Assembly (NCBI GenBank): GCA_905235595.1
Contig: CAJOMG010000001.1
Span: 28,485 to 92,484 of the forward strand
DNA: 64,000 nucleotides
Reading direction: 5' to 3'
DNA from: an uncultured Desulfovibrio sp.
GTDB taxonomy: Bacteria > Desulfobacterota > Desulfovibrionia > Desulfovibrionales > Desulfovibrionaceae
Below, piece after piece: positions 37,137 to 47,400 of this stretch (positions within the stretch are counted from its first letter, which is position 1; every line of letters starts with the position of its first letter). The notes beneath the pieces are model-generated. The model ran no database searches, was not told where the DNA came from, and saw only the letters and a list, made by a program, of their open reading frames with translations. A program made the translations under genes and the position numbers.

Positions 37137-38452
37137 GGGAAACCTCCATGGCGAGCCATTGAGTACACCCTGTCACGGCTTTGTTCGTCAAGAGATGCAA
37201 TACGATGCGCAAGGGTTTGAGCTTCCTTCTCTAAAGACGATTTTGTGGCGTTGGTTTCGGCGGCTGAAACTGAACAGAGAGATTGATGTCCTGGCATTGT
37301 AGTGTCGTAGATATTGAGCGTTGCAGCAATCAGTCGAGGAATATCCATAAAACTGCATCGTTCTGCGAGAAAAAGTTCTACGGCAGCTTCATTGGCGGCA
37401 TTTAAGACGACACACCGGCCACCACGTCCGTCCAATGCTGTTCGAGCAAGTCTAAGGCAAGGGAATACTTCTTCGTCAGGTTCGTAAAAGGTGAGTGATT
37501 TTGCAGTTAAGTCAAGGGGAGGGACATTGACAGATTCACAACGCGGCCAGAGAAGGCATGCCGCAATAGCGAGATGCATATCGGGCATGCTTAATTGTGC
37601 GATCTGACTGCCATCCGTTAGTTCCACCAAAGAATGCACTACTGATTGTGGATGAACGAGTACCTTTATTCGTTCTGCAGGTACGCCATAGAGATGATAT
37701 GCCTCAATGATCTCCAACCCCTTGTTCATAAGGGTGGCTGAATCAATGGTTATCTTGGCTCCCATGCTCCAGTTCGGGTGTTGCAATGCTTGCTTGGGCG
37801 TTACCCTGCGTAGTTCTTGGCTCGTTTTGCCTCTGAAGGGTCCGCCAGAAGCCGTGAGAATAAGACGGGTGATTTCCTGTCCACGGCCTGCCAAACACTG
37901 AAAGATAGCATTGTGCTCGGAATCCACGGGAAGAATAACCGCGCCCGTCTGCGTACAAATCCGTCGAATTAAATCGCCAGCTAACACTAAGGATTCCTTA
38001 TTGGCCAGACAGACCACCTTGCCTGCCAGCACGGCAGATAGGGTGCCATTCAGACCCGCTGCGCCTACTTGTGCAGAGAGTACGGTGGAGGCTTCAGGTA
38101 ATGCGGCAAGTGTTGCATATCCTTCTCGGCCAACAAGAATATGGGGATGATAGTCGGCAGGCAGTAAAGCCTGAATGCCCTTGGCGGCTTCATCATCCAG
38201 CACAGCAAGGTGTGTCGGGCGCCACTTTAGGGCTTGTTTTGCCAGCCGTTCGATATTACGGGCGCAGGCCAGACCAACAATATTGAATGCCTTTGGGTGT
38301 GCCGCCACTACATCCAAGGCGCTGCAGCCGATAGAGCCAGTGGAACCCAACAGCACAAGACCATGCACTTGTTCTCGCCGCCACATTTCACTGGGGGGCC
38401 CTGAAATATAGTTAATAAATGGCCCGCCTTGGTCGGGCCAGAGTTCAGCCAT
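37130..38452 (-). CDS. dxr: 1-deoxy-D-xylulose 5-phosphate reductoisomerase
   Basis: 440 residues. Second step of the MEP isoprenoid pathway. The NADPH site is LVLLGSTGSIGCSALDVV; catalytic metal and substrate motifs are LPVDSEHNAIFQCL and SMGAKITIDSATLMNKGLE. ATG at 38452 with GGAGTCTG; a shorter start at 38386 is possible. The C-terminus is longer than usual by ~40 residues (basic/helical, EKEAQTLAHRIASL) and overlaps rseP by 7 bases. Confidence 0.95.
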   Translation of the reverse strand: MAELWPDQGGPFINYISGPPSEMWRREQVHGLVLLGSTGSIGCSALDVVAAHPKAFNIVGLACARNIERLAKQALKWRPTHLAVLDDEAAKGIQALLPADYHPHILVGREGYATLAALPEASTVLSAQVGAAGLNGTLSAVLAGKVVCLANKESLVLAGDLIRRICTQTGAVILPVDSEHNAIFQCLAGRGQEITRLILTASGGPFRGKTSQELRRVTPKQALQHPNWSMGAKITIDSATLMNKGLEIIEAYHLYGVPAERIKVLVHPQSVVHSLVELTDGSQIAQLSMPDMHLAIAACLLWPRCESVNVPPLDLTAKSLTFYEPDEEVFPCLRLARTALDGRGGRCVVLNAANEAAVELFLAERCSFMDIPRLIAATLNIYDTTMPGHQSLCSVSAAETNATKSSLEKEAQTLAHRIASLDEQSRDRVYSMARHGGFPC

Positions 38453-38495
38453 GTTTTGCAGACTCCGTACAAAGATTATTGTGAAGAAAACAGAC

Positions 38496-39314
38496 TTAAA
38501 AGAAGAAAAACCACTGATCTACTACGGCCACCATGGGCATAGCAAAGAGCAGGCTGTCGGCACGGTCAAGAATACCTCCGTGACCGGGCAGGATGTTGCC
38601 GGAATCTTTTACATTTACAGACCGCTTGAGAGCAGATTCAAAAAGATCGCCAAGTTGTGCAAAAGCATTAACTGCAATGCCAAGTAAAGCAAAAGAAAGC
38701 CAACCCGTTTTCCCATAGATAGCTCCATAAATGGAGCAAAAGATGACACAAGCTACAAGACTGCCTACCGCTCCTTCGGAACTTTTTTGGGGACTAACCC
38801 GTGGCCAGAGTTTATGGTGTCCAAAACGTGTTCCAACGAAATAGGCTGCAGTATCTGAGATAGCTACAGCGGCAATAACAAAGATGAGCTTTGTGGTTGA
38901 GAGATAGGTAGCCGGCAGTAGCAATAAGGGTACATAGGCAAGGCCGGCCATGAAGATACCACTGGCAAAAAAAGCATTATCCTCTTCAATTACATCCCAG
39001 CGAAATAAAAAACTCATAGCAGCGAGTACAAAACCCGCTCCCAAACAGACGAGTGCGTCCTGCGGGCGGTGCATCCAAGAGAGACAGAGCATGCCCCAGC
39101 CCAGGGCGATGGCACAAAGCCGGCTGGAGATTCGCCCTTTAGGTCCCCAAAATAATGAATAAAACTCCCATAGTGCAAGGGCTGAAGCAAGCAGAATGAC
39201 AAATAACAAAGGAAGGCCACGTAGCCAAAGGACTAAAAGAATCACGGCGGCTAAGGAAAGCCCCGTGATGATGCGGCGCACGTCGACTTTGTGGATTTCG
39301 GGATCAATGGGCAT
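38496..39314 (-). CDS. cdsA: Phosphatidate cytidylyltransferase (CDP-diglyceride synthetase)
   Basis: 272 residues, about 8 membrane helices. The CdsA signature is visible near the C-terminus: VNVKDSGNILPGHGGILDRADS. It makes CDP-diacylglycerol from phosphatidic acid. ATG at 39314 with AGGAGC, overlapping the uppS stop. The frame extends to 39440 but overlaps uppS and is not used. Confidence 0.94.
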   Translation of the reverse strand: MPIDPEIHKVDVRRIITGLSLAAVILLVLWLRGLPLLFVILLASALALWEFYSLFWGPKGRISSRLCAIALGWGMLCLSWMHRPQDALVCLGAGFVLAAMSFLFRWDVIEEDNAFFASGIFMAGLAYVPLLLLPATYLSTTKLIFVIAAVAISDTAAYFVGTRFGHHKLWPRVSPQKSSEGAVGSLVACVIFCSIYGAIYGKTGWLSFALLGIAVNAFAQLGDLFESALKRSVNVKDSGNILPGHGGILDRADSLLFAMPMVAVVDQWFFFF

Positions 39315-40026
39315 CAATTTGCTCCTGTGTTTTGCCGAAGCGGCGCGAACGTGCAGCATAGGCTTGAAGGGCCAGATATAATTGAGTTTCATCAAAATCT
39401 GGCCAAGGTACTGGTGTAAAGTAGAGTTCACTGTAGGCACATTGATAGAGCAGATAGTTGCTTATCCGTAACTCCCCGCTAGTACGGATGAGCAGGTCCG
39501 GGTCCGGTTGACCGGTTGTATACAGATGGTCGGCCAACGTCTGCTCGGTTATTTCTTCCGAGCGCATGCCTTCTTCAATGATTTGTCGCATGGCGCGTAC
39601 CAGTTCTCCCCGTCCACCATAATTGAGTGCGAGGTTGAGCGTCATAGCCTTTCCCTCTTGTGTACGGCGCACTGCATGACGAAGCGCCGTGCGCTGAGGC
39701 AAGGGAAGAGTATCTATCTCTCCTAAGATTCTCATGGAGATGCCTTGTTCTTCCATATGGGGCACTTCACATCGTAAAAATTCTAGTAGCAGGCTGAAGA
39801 GAGCGTGGATTTCTGTCTGGGGACGATTCCAATTTTCACTGGAAAATGTGTAGAGCGTTAGGTAACGGATATTTATAGAGCGGCAAGCAGTAACAATAGT
39901 GCGTGCCGTTTCTGCCCCTGCTCGATGTCCAGCCTCACGGGGAAGTCCTCGTGCTTGTGCCCAACGACCATTACCGTCCATGATGATAGCAATATGTGTA
40001 GGCAATTTTTCTGGCAGTTCCGTCAT
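39304..40026 (-). CDS. uppS: Isoprenyl transferase (undecaprenyl diphosphate synthase)
   Basis: About 240 residues. The motif HIAIIMDGNGRWAQARGLPR (active-site Asp) and the C-terminal RTSGELRISNYLLYQ are family-defining. It makes the C55 lipid carrier for peptidoglycan and O-antigen. The ATG at 40026 is preferred over 40038, which lacks a Shine-Dalgarno sequence. Confidence 0.95.
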   Translation of the reverse strand: MTELPEKLPTHIAIIMDGNGRWAQARGLPREAGHRAGAETARTIVTACRSINIRYLTLYTFSSENWNRPQTEIHALFSLLLEFLRCEVPHMEEQGISMRILGEIDTLPLPQRTALRHAVRRTQEGKAMTLNLALNYGGRGELVRAMRQIIEEGMRSEEITEQTLADHLYTTGQPDPDLLIRTSGELRISNYLLYQCAYSELYFTPVPWPDFDETQLYLALQAYAARSRRFGKTQEQIDAH

Positions 40027-40108
40027 GCAAAAGTCCATGCAACTAAAACACAGTAGGATTACTATAGGCTAAGGTGTAGATACGCCACCCCTGACAATCC
40101 ATTGTATA

Positions 40109-40669
40109 TTAGATTTCCATAATCTCTTTTTCCTTGATAGTACACTTTTTGTCTGTTTCTGCTACAAATCTATCTGTAAGCTTTTGTACATCTTCTGTAG
40201 CTTTTTTTTGTTCGTCTTCACTGATGGTTTTGTCTTTTTCGAGTTTTTTTAAGGCATCATTGGCATCTCGTCGTACATTACGCACCGCAACTTTGGCATC
40301 TTCAGTGTACTTACGAGCTACCTTGACTAATTCTTTACGGCGTTCCTCGGTAAGTGGAGGAACAGAGATACGGATGATTTTGCCATCATTAACTGGTGTG
40401 AGCCCAAGGTCAGATTTGAGGATAGCCTTTTCCACTGCAGCAATACCGCCTTTGTCCCAGGGTTGTATGGTCACAGTGCGGCTATCGGGTATAGCAACGG
40501 AAGCCATTTGGCTGATGGGCGTCAGCGTGCCGTAATAGTCAGCCTTGATGCTATCCACTAAAGCCGTGGTAGCCCTGCCTGTACGCAGTTTAGCAAAATC
40601 GCGATCCTGTGCGGTGAGGGCCTTTTCCATACGTTCTTCAGCGTCCAGAAGAATGCTATCAATATCCAT
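40109..40669 (-). CDS. frr: Ribosome recycling factor
   Basis: 186 residues. [14 protein letters not shown] and the C-terminal [27 protein letters not shown] are typical. With EF-G it splits the post-termination ribosome. ATG at 40669 with AAGGAG; the preceding TTG is not the start. 27 bases after pyrH. Confidence 0.97.
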   Translation of the reverse strand: MDIDSILLDAEERMEKALTAQDRDFAKLRTGRATTALVDSIKADYYGTLTPISQMASVAIPDSRTVTIQPWDKGGIAAVEKAILKSDLGLTPVNDGKIIRISVPPLTEERRKELVKVARKYTEDAKVAVRNVRRDANDALKKLEKDKTISEDEQKKATEDVQKLTDRFVAETDKKCTIKEKEIMEI

Positions 40670-40696
40670 CAATATTCTCCTTGGGGAATGGCTGGA

Positions 40697-41410
40697 TTAG
40701 CCGTGAACAATAGTTCCCACAGCCTCGCCACAAACAGCGCGACTGATATCGCCGCCAAACATGCGGCAGACAATGATAGGTATATTGTTGTCGCGTACTA
40801 GAGCAAAGGCGGTAGCGTCCATAACGGCCAAACGTCGCGACAATGTTTCATCGTAGCTGATGGTATCAAACTTAACGGCATCGGTGAATTGTGCCGGGTC
40901 CTTGTCATAGATGCCATCAACCTTAGTTGCTTTGATAATGGCGTCACACTTCAGCTCCATACCACGTAACGCTGCTGTGGTATCGGTAGTGAAGTAGGGA
41001 TTGCCTGTGCCGGCTGCGCATATGACAACACGGCCTTTTTCCAAATGGCGCAGAGCCCGGCGGCGAACAAAGGGTTCACAAACTTCTCGCATGGTAATGG
41101 CAGAGAGAACACGTGTTGGATACCCCTGTTTTTCCAACATATCCTGTACGGCTAAAGCGTTAAGCACTGTGGCCAGCATACCCATGTAATCAGCTGAAGA
41201 TCGTTCCATACCCTTGGCAGATCCTGACAGCCCGCGAAAAATATTACCGCCGCCGATGACCAGGGCCATTTTTACGCCCATGGCTAAAACAGAGCCGATT
41301 TCTTTACAGATGGTGAAAACTGTTTCTGGGTCAATGCCGATTTTTTGTGCACCGGCGAGAGCTTCTCCACTCAATTTAAGCAAGATTCGTTTGTATTTTA
41401 GTGTGGGCAT
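40697..41410 (-). CDS. pyrH: UMP kinase
   Basis: 237 residues of the amino-acid-kinase fold: [31 protein letters not shown] and DKDPAQF. It phosphorylates UMP. Start ATG 41410 with an AAGGTGG site. First gene of the pyrH-frr-uppS-cdsA-dxr-rseP-tsaB string, in a conserved bacterial order. Confidence 0.97.
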   Translation of the reverse strand: MPTLKYKRILLKLSGEALAGAQKIGIDPETVFTICKEIGSVLAMGVKMALVIGGGNIFRGLSGSAKGMERSSADYMGMLATVLNALAVQDMLEKQGYPTRVLSAITMREVCEPFVRRRALRHLEKGRVVICAAGTGNPYFTTDTTAALRGMELKCDAIIKATKVDGIYDKDPAQFTDAVKFDTISYDETLSRRLAVMDATAFALVRDNNIPIIVCRMFGGDISRAVCGEAVGTIVHG

Positions 41411-41449
41411 AGGCTTTCCACCTTGATGGAATGAGAATGGTACAACAAA

Positions 41450-41478
41450 AGTATAGCAAAAATTATCTGTGCCTTAAA
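41450..41478 (-). promoter_or_regulatory. Candidate sigma-70 promoter for pyrH
   Basis: On the minus strand TTTAAG (41478-41473), 17 bases, then TATACT (41455-41450), 40 bases before the ATG. The -10 box is strong, the -35 weak. Confidence 0.45.
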
Positions 41479-41543
41479 GTCTTTTTGCGCGTCACGTATT
41501 GGTGAGTTGTTATTTTTAGAACCGTTTGTTGTTATACTTGGGT

Positions 41544-41852
41544 TTACTTGGCAGCAGGCCATTTTTTTACACTGAAGGGTATGCTTTGTGCCATTTCTGT
41601 CAGCGCGTTTTGTACAGCAGCCTTATAATGGGGTGAAAAGATAAGACGGAGCAAAGCGGTACGGCGTTCTAAAACAGTAAAGAAGGCAGTGTGTCCATAT
41701 GCTTCGAGTAAAAAGCGAAAGATGGCTATATGTTCTGGGGCGATATGAATCAGTAGACTTGCACTGTGTGAAGTAGGCTCCAGAGATTGAATAGATTGAC
41801 GAGAGCAGCGAAGTGCGGGAGGATTATAGCTTTGGTCTGGGGTAGCGAGCAT
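41544..41852 (-). CDS. Small unknown protein (possibly DUF4911-like)
   Basis: 102 residues. The core is an alternating beta/helix region: SLLIHIAPEHIAIFRFLLEAYG, then FTVLERRTALLRLIFSP. It looks like a small domain of the kind seen as DUF4911 in Desulfovibrio relatives, from memory only. ATG overlaps the azlD stop (TAATG), so it is coupled to the amino-acid exporter genes. Function unknown. Confidence 0.6.
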   Translation of the reverse strand: MLATPDQSYNPPALRCSRQSIQSLEPTSHSASLLIHIAPEHIAIFRFLLEAYGHTAFFTVLERRTALLRLIFSPHYKAAVQNALTEMAQSIPFSVKKWPAAK

Positions 41853-42196
41853 TAGTACAATCCCAAGGCACGGGCTAGAATGACGAGGCTAAGACCAAAA
41901 ACGATAGTCAGAAAGTAGTTCTTGCTCCACCAAGCAACAACAAGCGAGGGCAGGGCAACCATGAGGAAGAGGTTAGATGTGCTTATATTGAACTGTCCCT
42001 CATAAAAAAGGACATCTGGTCCTACCAACGCTGCCATAACTGCTACGGGTACAAAGGACAGCCAATGGCGTAACAGTGACGGTAGACTGTCTCCATGGAG
42101 AAAGCTCAAGGGTAACACTTTAGGTAGCACAGTTACAGCTACGCTGCCCAGTAGGCAAAGCAGTAGCGCAGAGGTGTATTGTGTGCCTTCAGACAT
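41852..42196 (-). CDS. azlD: AzlD-type branched-chain amino acid transport protein
   Basis: 114 residues with 3-4 membrane helices; the small partner of AzlC in exporters of branched-chain amino acids. ATG at 42196 has a GAGGAGAT site; the frame runs much further upstream (42310) inside azlC and is not used. It overlaps azlC by 8 bases. Confidence 0.87.
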   Translation of the reverse strand: MSEGTQYTSALLLCLLGSVAVTVLPKVLPLSFLHGDSLPSLLRHWLSFVPVAVMAALVGPDVLFYEGQFNISTSNLFLMVALPSLVVAWWSKNYFLTIVFGLSLVILARALGLY

Positions 42197-42968
42197 GGGA
42201 TCTCCTCTGCTGCTGCTGTGGATCAGCATTTGTCCTGTCTGTTCCTGAGATGGGTGTATTAAGCGGCGTGCCATCCCTGTGCGCCTTGCGCAACAATAAG
42301 TAGACGCCAATGCTCGCCCCCAGTACTGTCGCTAGAGCAATATTCCATTGATTCATGCCGATACTCCTGAAGGCGATGGAGAATGCAGCCGTACATACAG
42401 CCACGACTACATGCAGACGACTGACACACTGTGGCACTAAAAGAGCGAGAAACATGGCCGTAAGCGCATAATCCAGACCCAATGGTTTCACGTTCTGCAC
42501 AAGCTCACCGCAGAAAGCTCCAATAATTGTTCCCGATACCCAGGCCAGTTGTGTACTGTGGTTACAAACAAAAAGGGTGGTCAGGTTACACTGCCAGCCT
42601 TGTTGGAAAGCGGTGACATGCACGGCAAAGGTTTCATCCGTAAGACCCAGACCCAGCAAAAAACGCTGCAAACGCGGCAGGAAGGTTAACCAGGGAGATT
42701 CTGCTGCAGATTGTAACAGATAGCGTAAGTTGACGATGAGGACAGCCGTGATGATGGAAAAAGCGCTCGCCCCTGCACCCCACATGCTCGCGAAAACAAA
42801 TTGTCCTGAGCCGGAAAACATAAGTACAGACATGGCAACAGCTAGGGCTGGGGGAATATTGTTTTTTACAGCCAGTACGCCAAAAGCAAAACCCACAGGC
42901 AGATAGCCCAGCATAATGGGCACTGCGCGTTGCAGTCCTTCGGCTACAGGAGAGAGAGATTGAGTCAT
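42189..42968 (-). CDS. azlC: AzlC-type branched-chain amino acid permease
   Basis: 259 residues. GYLPVGFAFGVLAVKNNI and FSGSGQFVFASMWGAGAS are the AzlC signature region. Integral inner-membrane protein. ATG at 42968 with a GAGG site; the long N-terminal extension of the frame to 43175 has no family features. Confidence 0.9.
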   Translation of the reverse strand: MTQSLSPVAEGLQRAVPIMLGYLPVGFAFGVLAVKNNIPPALAVAMSVLMFSGSGQFVFASMWGAGASAFSIITAVLIVNLRYLLQSAAESPWLTFLPRLQRFLLGLGLTDETFAVHVTAFQQGWQCNLTTLFVCNHSTQLAWVSGTIIGAFCGELVQNVKPLGLDYALTAMFLALLVPQCVSRLHVVVAVCTAAFSIAFRSIGMNQWNIALATVLGASIGVYLLLRKAHRDGTPLNTPISGTDRTNADPQQQQRRSHV

Positions 42969-43230
42969 GACATAAGCCTCGGCAATGTAACAGAACAAGC
43001 TATGTACGCGTTTCGGCACAGGCTTGCAAGGCTTGCAAAACTTTGGATACAGATACTGCCGCGTTGTTGGTGCTTGTTTATTATTACACGGAACCGCAGA
43101 ACCTATAAAAACACTGCGGTATGCATTTGTACATACTGTAATGCTTGTTGTCAGCGATGTCGTGCAGTTGCACAATCTTCAGTCGTGGGGTGGTGTGCTG
43201 CTTCATGCAAACGGTTTATGCGTTCGATGC

Positions 43231-43515
43231 TCAATGGGTGCGTACCCTTGCGTTGTGTGTTAGCGACAACACGAGGATTAACGAGGTGCAGTACGCATCT
43301 TTGCCCTGTGTTGTATGACGGCACAGCTTCACCATGCCGTGCAAAAGGATCATGAGATCAGTTGTTACATCGCCCTCACGAAACAGAAGTTCTCCTTGAG
43401 AAAAGATGTGTACGCGAGCGTGAGCGGTGAGAAAATGGCGTTCTTTGTCAGACAACGCGGCCAATGGGCCTAACGTCAGGGCTTGCTGGAGTGTTTGAGA
43501 ATCACCGATATTCAT
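43231..43515 (-). pseudogene. Truncated CRP/FNR-family regulator (N-terminal fragment)
   Basis: 94 residues. The N-terminal half of a cyclic-nucleotide-binding-type domain is clear (LGPLAALSDKERHFL, then FSQGELLFREGDVTTDLMI LLHG MVKL). The CRP family has ~220 residues with a C-terminal helix-turn-helix; here the frame ends after AYCTS in a meaningless tail. The 262 bases downstream (42969-43230) hold no HTH remnant in any frame I could see. ATG 43515 has a good CAGGAAAG site, so it is probably still translated. Likely a broken regulator. Confidence 0.72.
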
Positions 43516-43661
43516 GAAGATCTTTCCTGGTAAGAGGACACTTCAGGAATGTGCGGAAGTAGGCAGTACCCGGTGAACAGTATTTGCATGTCGGGGGGGG
43601 TGACATCGCAGTGAGTGCGAATGTACACTGGAGAAGGGAATTACGCTGTGACACGACGCAT

Positions 43662-43695
43662 ATAACGCCTTCTGACAGGATGCGGAAGGCGTTAT
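43662..43695 (-). terminator. Hairpin downstream of fliS
   Basis: ATAACGCCTTC pairs perfectly with GAAGGCGTTAT (11 bp) around a 12-base loop. No T-run follows on the minus strand, so it is likely a transcript-stabilising 3' end or weak terminator. The gap 43516-43734 holds nothing else. Confidence 0.5.
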
Positions 43696-43734
43696 GTGCG
43701 CCGGAACAGATTGGCTTGATGAGGAATGTGCCCT

Positions 43735-44388
43735 TTAGGGCTTGCCATAGGCGCCTGGTAGCTTGGACGACATGGGTGGTCGCTGGATGTAGGAGGCATC
43801 AAAAGCCTGTATATGGGCGCGTTGTCCTGCAGGGGCTGCTGGCGTGACAGAGGCCGCTGTGGCCGCTGTCGTGAAATTCATGGCATTACGCCCGTATGCT
43901 GCTTGAGCATGGGCACGAGGCACTGCTGTCATGGTGGGCTGCAAGACAGGCTGTGCCTTCTTGAGAACAGACCCTGCTGGCTGCATGCGTCCGGCGATGT
44001 CGCTGGCTGCCTTACGGGCTTCGGGAGTGTCGATAATTTGGGCATAGGCCCCACGCAGACCGGAGAGAATAGATTCCACACTGTCAAGAGATTCCAGGTC
44101 CATCTTTAGATTGGCGCGCAGTAATCGTGCAGTACAGAGCAGATAGAGATTATTTAGATTTTCAGCAAGACTGCCCCCTTTGTCCAGATTCAGGGAAGAG
44201 GAAAGCTCATTGATAATGTCTATCACCTTGGAAATAAGAATTCCCTTGGCGGCAAAATCCTTGGCCAGCATCTTGACGCGCGCCTGTTGGATAAACTTAA
44301 GTGCGCCATCATAGAGCATGAGCAGAAGACGTCCCTGATCTGTTGTGCTCACATTGGTCTGAAAGTATGCTTGTGCGGCTTTGTTCAT
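43735..44388 (-). CDS. fliS: Flagellar export chaperone FliS with long C-terminal extension
   Basis: 217 residues, against ~130 for usual FliS. The N-terminal FliS core is clear: AAQAYFQTNVSTTDQGRLLLMLYDGALKFIQQA, then SLNLDKGGSLAENLNNLYLLC. FliS keeps flagellin unfolded before export. The extra ~90 residues are Ala/Pro-rich, low-complexity (LQPTMTAVPRAHAQAAYG). ATG at 44388, 31 bases after fliD, same operon. Confidence 0.9.
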   Translation of the reverse strand: MNKAAQAYFQTNVSTTDQGRLLLMLYDGALKFIQQARVKMLAKDFAAKGILISKVIDIINELSSSLNLDKGGSLAENLNNLYLLCTARLLRANLKMDLESLDSVESILSGLRGAYAQIIDTPEARKAASDIAGRMQPAGSVLKKAQPVLQPTMTAVPRAHAQAAYGRNAMNFTTAATAASVTPAAPAGQRAHIQAFDASYIQRPPMSSKLPGAYGKP

Positions 44389-44419
44389 ATACTGTCCTTC
44401 CTGTTCGGCGTGCAGTTTA

Positions 44420-47400
44420 TTACTTATTGGAAGAATTTGAACTCAACGAATTGATCTGTGATTCGAGCCGTGACTGTTGCTCACTGTATTGCTTCAACAA
44501 AGTTTCCAGATTGGCAAAATATGTCTTTTGTCGGCTTTCCCAAAGAGAAATGCGTTCTTCTTCCTTGCTGATTGCTTTGTCAATGTTCTCCATAATCTTT
44601 TTGTAGTTGTCGCGCAAAACCATGAGTGCGCCATTTTGTGACTTGAGCGCAATAGCGTCAGTATTTGTGCCAGATGTGGTGGAGACATTGACATCTGTAA
44701 ATTGCAGTTCGTTCTTGAGAAAGGTATTGACCGTCTGGATTAGGCCTTCCTTGATGCGGATCTGCCCGGAATGCGCCCCTGCCGCCAAATTATCTATTTG
44801 AAACGAAAGGCCGCGTGCATCACCAGAGGCCACACTGTAGTAGTAGCCGGGCTGGCTCGTATCCCGTATGGCTTCCACGCCCCCTACATAGACGTGTTCA
44901 ATGTTGCCGGTAGCATCCACTGTATAGGATACGTCATAAGTCCCACCCTTGGTGATACCGGAGACATGGCTGCCGTAGCGAAAATCAGGGGAAGAGCTTG
45001 CGCCTGTACCGCTTGCGCAGAAAAAATCTACCACTGCGGACAGGTTGTTGTTGATCATATTTTCATAATTGCTCTCGTCCATCTCCTGAATGGAAGCAAT
45101 ACTTGCAGCAGGCGCGATTACCAGCAAGCCATAGGTATTGCTGGTTGCCGTTGTGTCCATCTTGATGCCCAGGTTGGCCAGGTTGGCCAGGGTATCACCA
45201 GAGAGGATGTCCGAGGCGTCCGTACGACTGGTGAAGCCTGGAGGCGCACTGCCGAGCAGGCTCGTAAAGCGTGAATTGAACAGCTGCACTCCATAGTTGC
45301 CCTGCAACAGGCCGCCCTTTTCTGCAGTGAGCTGGGATGTGCTGTAATTACTGCTGCCGATCTTGTCGGGATCGTTGGTGGTTACTTCCTTGTTTTCATC
45401 GTATGATGTGTATTCGCGTATGGTGAGCAGCACGGAATTCACGGCGTCCAGAAAGTTCTGGATGGACTGTTCCACTGAAGCAATATCCGTGCTCACACTA
45501 ATATTGGCTTTGCCCGTGCCTTGAATACTGAAAACAACACCTTCCAGAGCGTCACTGACACTGTTGGAGGAAGACTCCATTACAACCGGCCAATTGTCGA
45601 TCTGGTACTTGGCATTGGCCGCATTCTGGATGCTCCAGTTGGAGGAGGCTGTCACCTGACCACTGATGGCTGGTCCTTTGGCATAACTGATATCGGTAAA
45701 TTGCAAATAATAGTTGCCACTTGTAGGAATGCCGGTGCTGGTATCCATGACGTTACCGTCGGCGTCCACAAGATCCACGGTCAATCCCTGGCTGCGCATA
45801 TCCGCCACAATGGCTGACATGCTTGTCCCGCCAGCATACGTAAATTGTCTGGTCGTGCCGTCGTTGACGGCGATAGTATATTCAAGGTCTGGCGGGCTTT
45901 CCAACGTATCCGTTCCTGTCATGCCGGAGATGGTTGTTACGGCATCCGTCTTGACCGTGACGCCATCCATACCGCCACCTGAGCCACCACCGCTAAGGTA
46001 AAATCCCGTAACCTGATCGGAAAACGTGACCGTATTGCTGTCGATGCTGCCATAGTTTTGCAGTTCGTTCAGTAAGTCCTGATACGTGGCATTCTGCGCA
46101 AGGGAAAAATTTTGTGTGCTTCCGTCGGCCTTTACCAGAGTGTAAGTGAAGCTCTTGGTTGGGTCGGCGTCTGGGCCGGCAAGTTGTTGTGTAAGCTGAT
46201 CCTGTGAGATAGTAACGGAAGTAGAAAATGACTTGGTGACGCCAGAGCCAGTAATCTCCGTGCCCATTTGTCCCGCAGAGTTGGTGACGCCAATGCCGCT
46301 GTCATCTGAAGAGAAGCTGATACTCTCCACATTGGCAAGGCTCATCTCCCAAGCGCCGGCGTTGTTGAGACCCATATGCACCGTACTGGCACCGGAAGCT
46401 TGCGCAATCTGCAGGGCGGCATCCTTCAGGCTGGTGCCGCCGGCAATATTCAGAGTGCGTGTACTGCTGGTAATACCGTCGTTGATCTGGAGCGTTACGG
46501 TCTGAGCAGAAGGCAGGGTTGTGTCAGCTGGTGTGCTGCCAAGGGTCAGCGTGGTGGACGGCGTTATGAACGAGCTTTGTGTATCGGCATCGCGTCGATA
46601 CATGGCTGCGACATCCGTCAGTGTGAGATTGCCACTTCCGTCAAGAGAGGCAATGTTGCGTCCTACCTTGGCATTGATGGCAGTGACAAGATTTTCGTTG
46701 GTCTTGTCGCCAGTGATGCGCACGGTGAACTTGTTACCGTCCTCCATGAGGAGATCATAGGCATAGTTTGTGGGGTCGGTCACTGCAGCGGCCATATCCA
46801 CAAGATTGTTGGTCTTCCAGGTGGAGGTTGACCCTGTGGCGTCCATACCCACAAGATTGTTGCTGTAGATGACGAGATCGTTGTCGGCTCCCGTGCTTTT
46901 GCCTGCAATCTGGAAAACATATCCCCCGCCGGTCTGGACCAGGCTGATCTTGATACCTGGATTGTCTGCAGAACTGTTGAGCATGCTGACAAAGGAATCC
47001 AGCGTGGTATTGGCAGGCACATTCATGCTATAGTCCCGGCCTGCATAGCGGTAGGAAAAGGTCTGCGTCTGGCCGGTCGTATTGATGAGGTCGGTCTTGC
47101 TGCTGAACACATTACCGGTATTGGCCCAAATGGCATTACTGGCCATCTGGGAAACATTGATGGTATGCTGCACATCGTCGGCAGAAGCATTGGCCACTGC
47201 CGTGATGATGTTGGCGTCGCTGCTGACGACATTCTTGGTTACAAAATTATTCTTGTTAGTTAGCGTGGCCAGCATATTCTGAGCTGCACCTACCTGTTCA
47301 ATGATCTTGTCAAAAGCGTCGTAACGCAGCTTCCAGTCACTCTTCCAGGCTTCCAGCCGGTTGAGCTGCGTGGATTCAACTTGCTTCAGCTTGACAAGAA

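Noticed and set aside
42969..43175. N-terminal extension of azlC as a separate coding region or HTH remnant of the CRP/FNR fragment
   Set aside because: Its translation shows no helix-turn-helix or other domain pattern, and AzlC starts well at 42968 with a GAGG site.
44607..47282. Several long plus-strand frames opposite fliD
   Set aside because: They follow the codon periodicity of fliD, have no ribosome-binding sites and no protein pattern.
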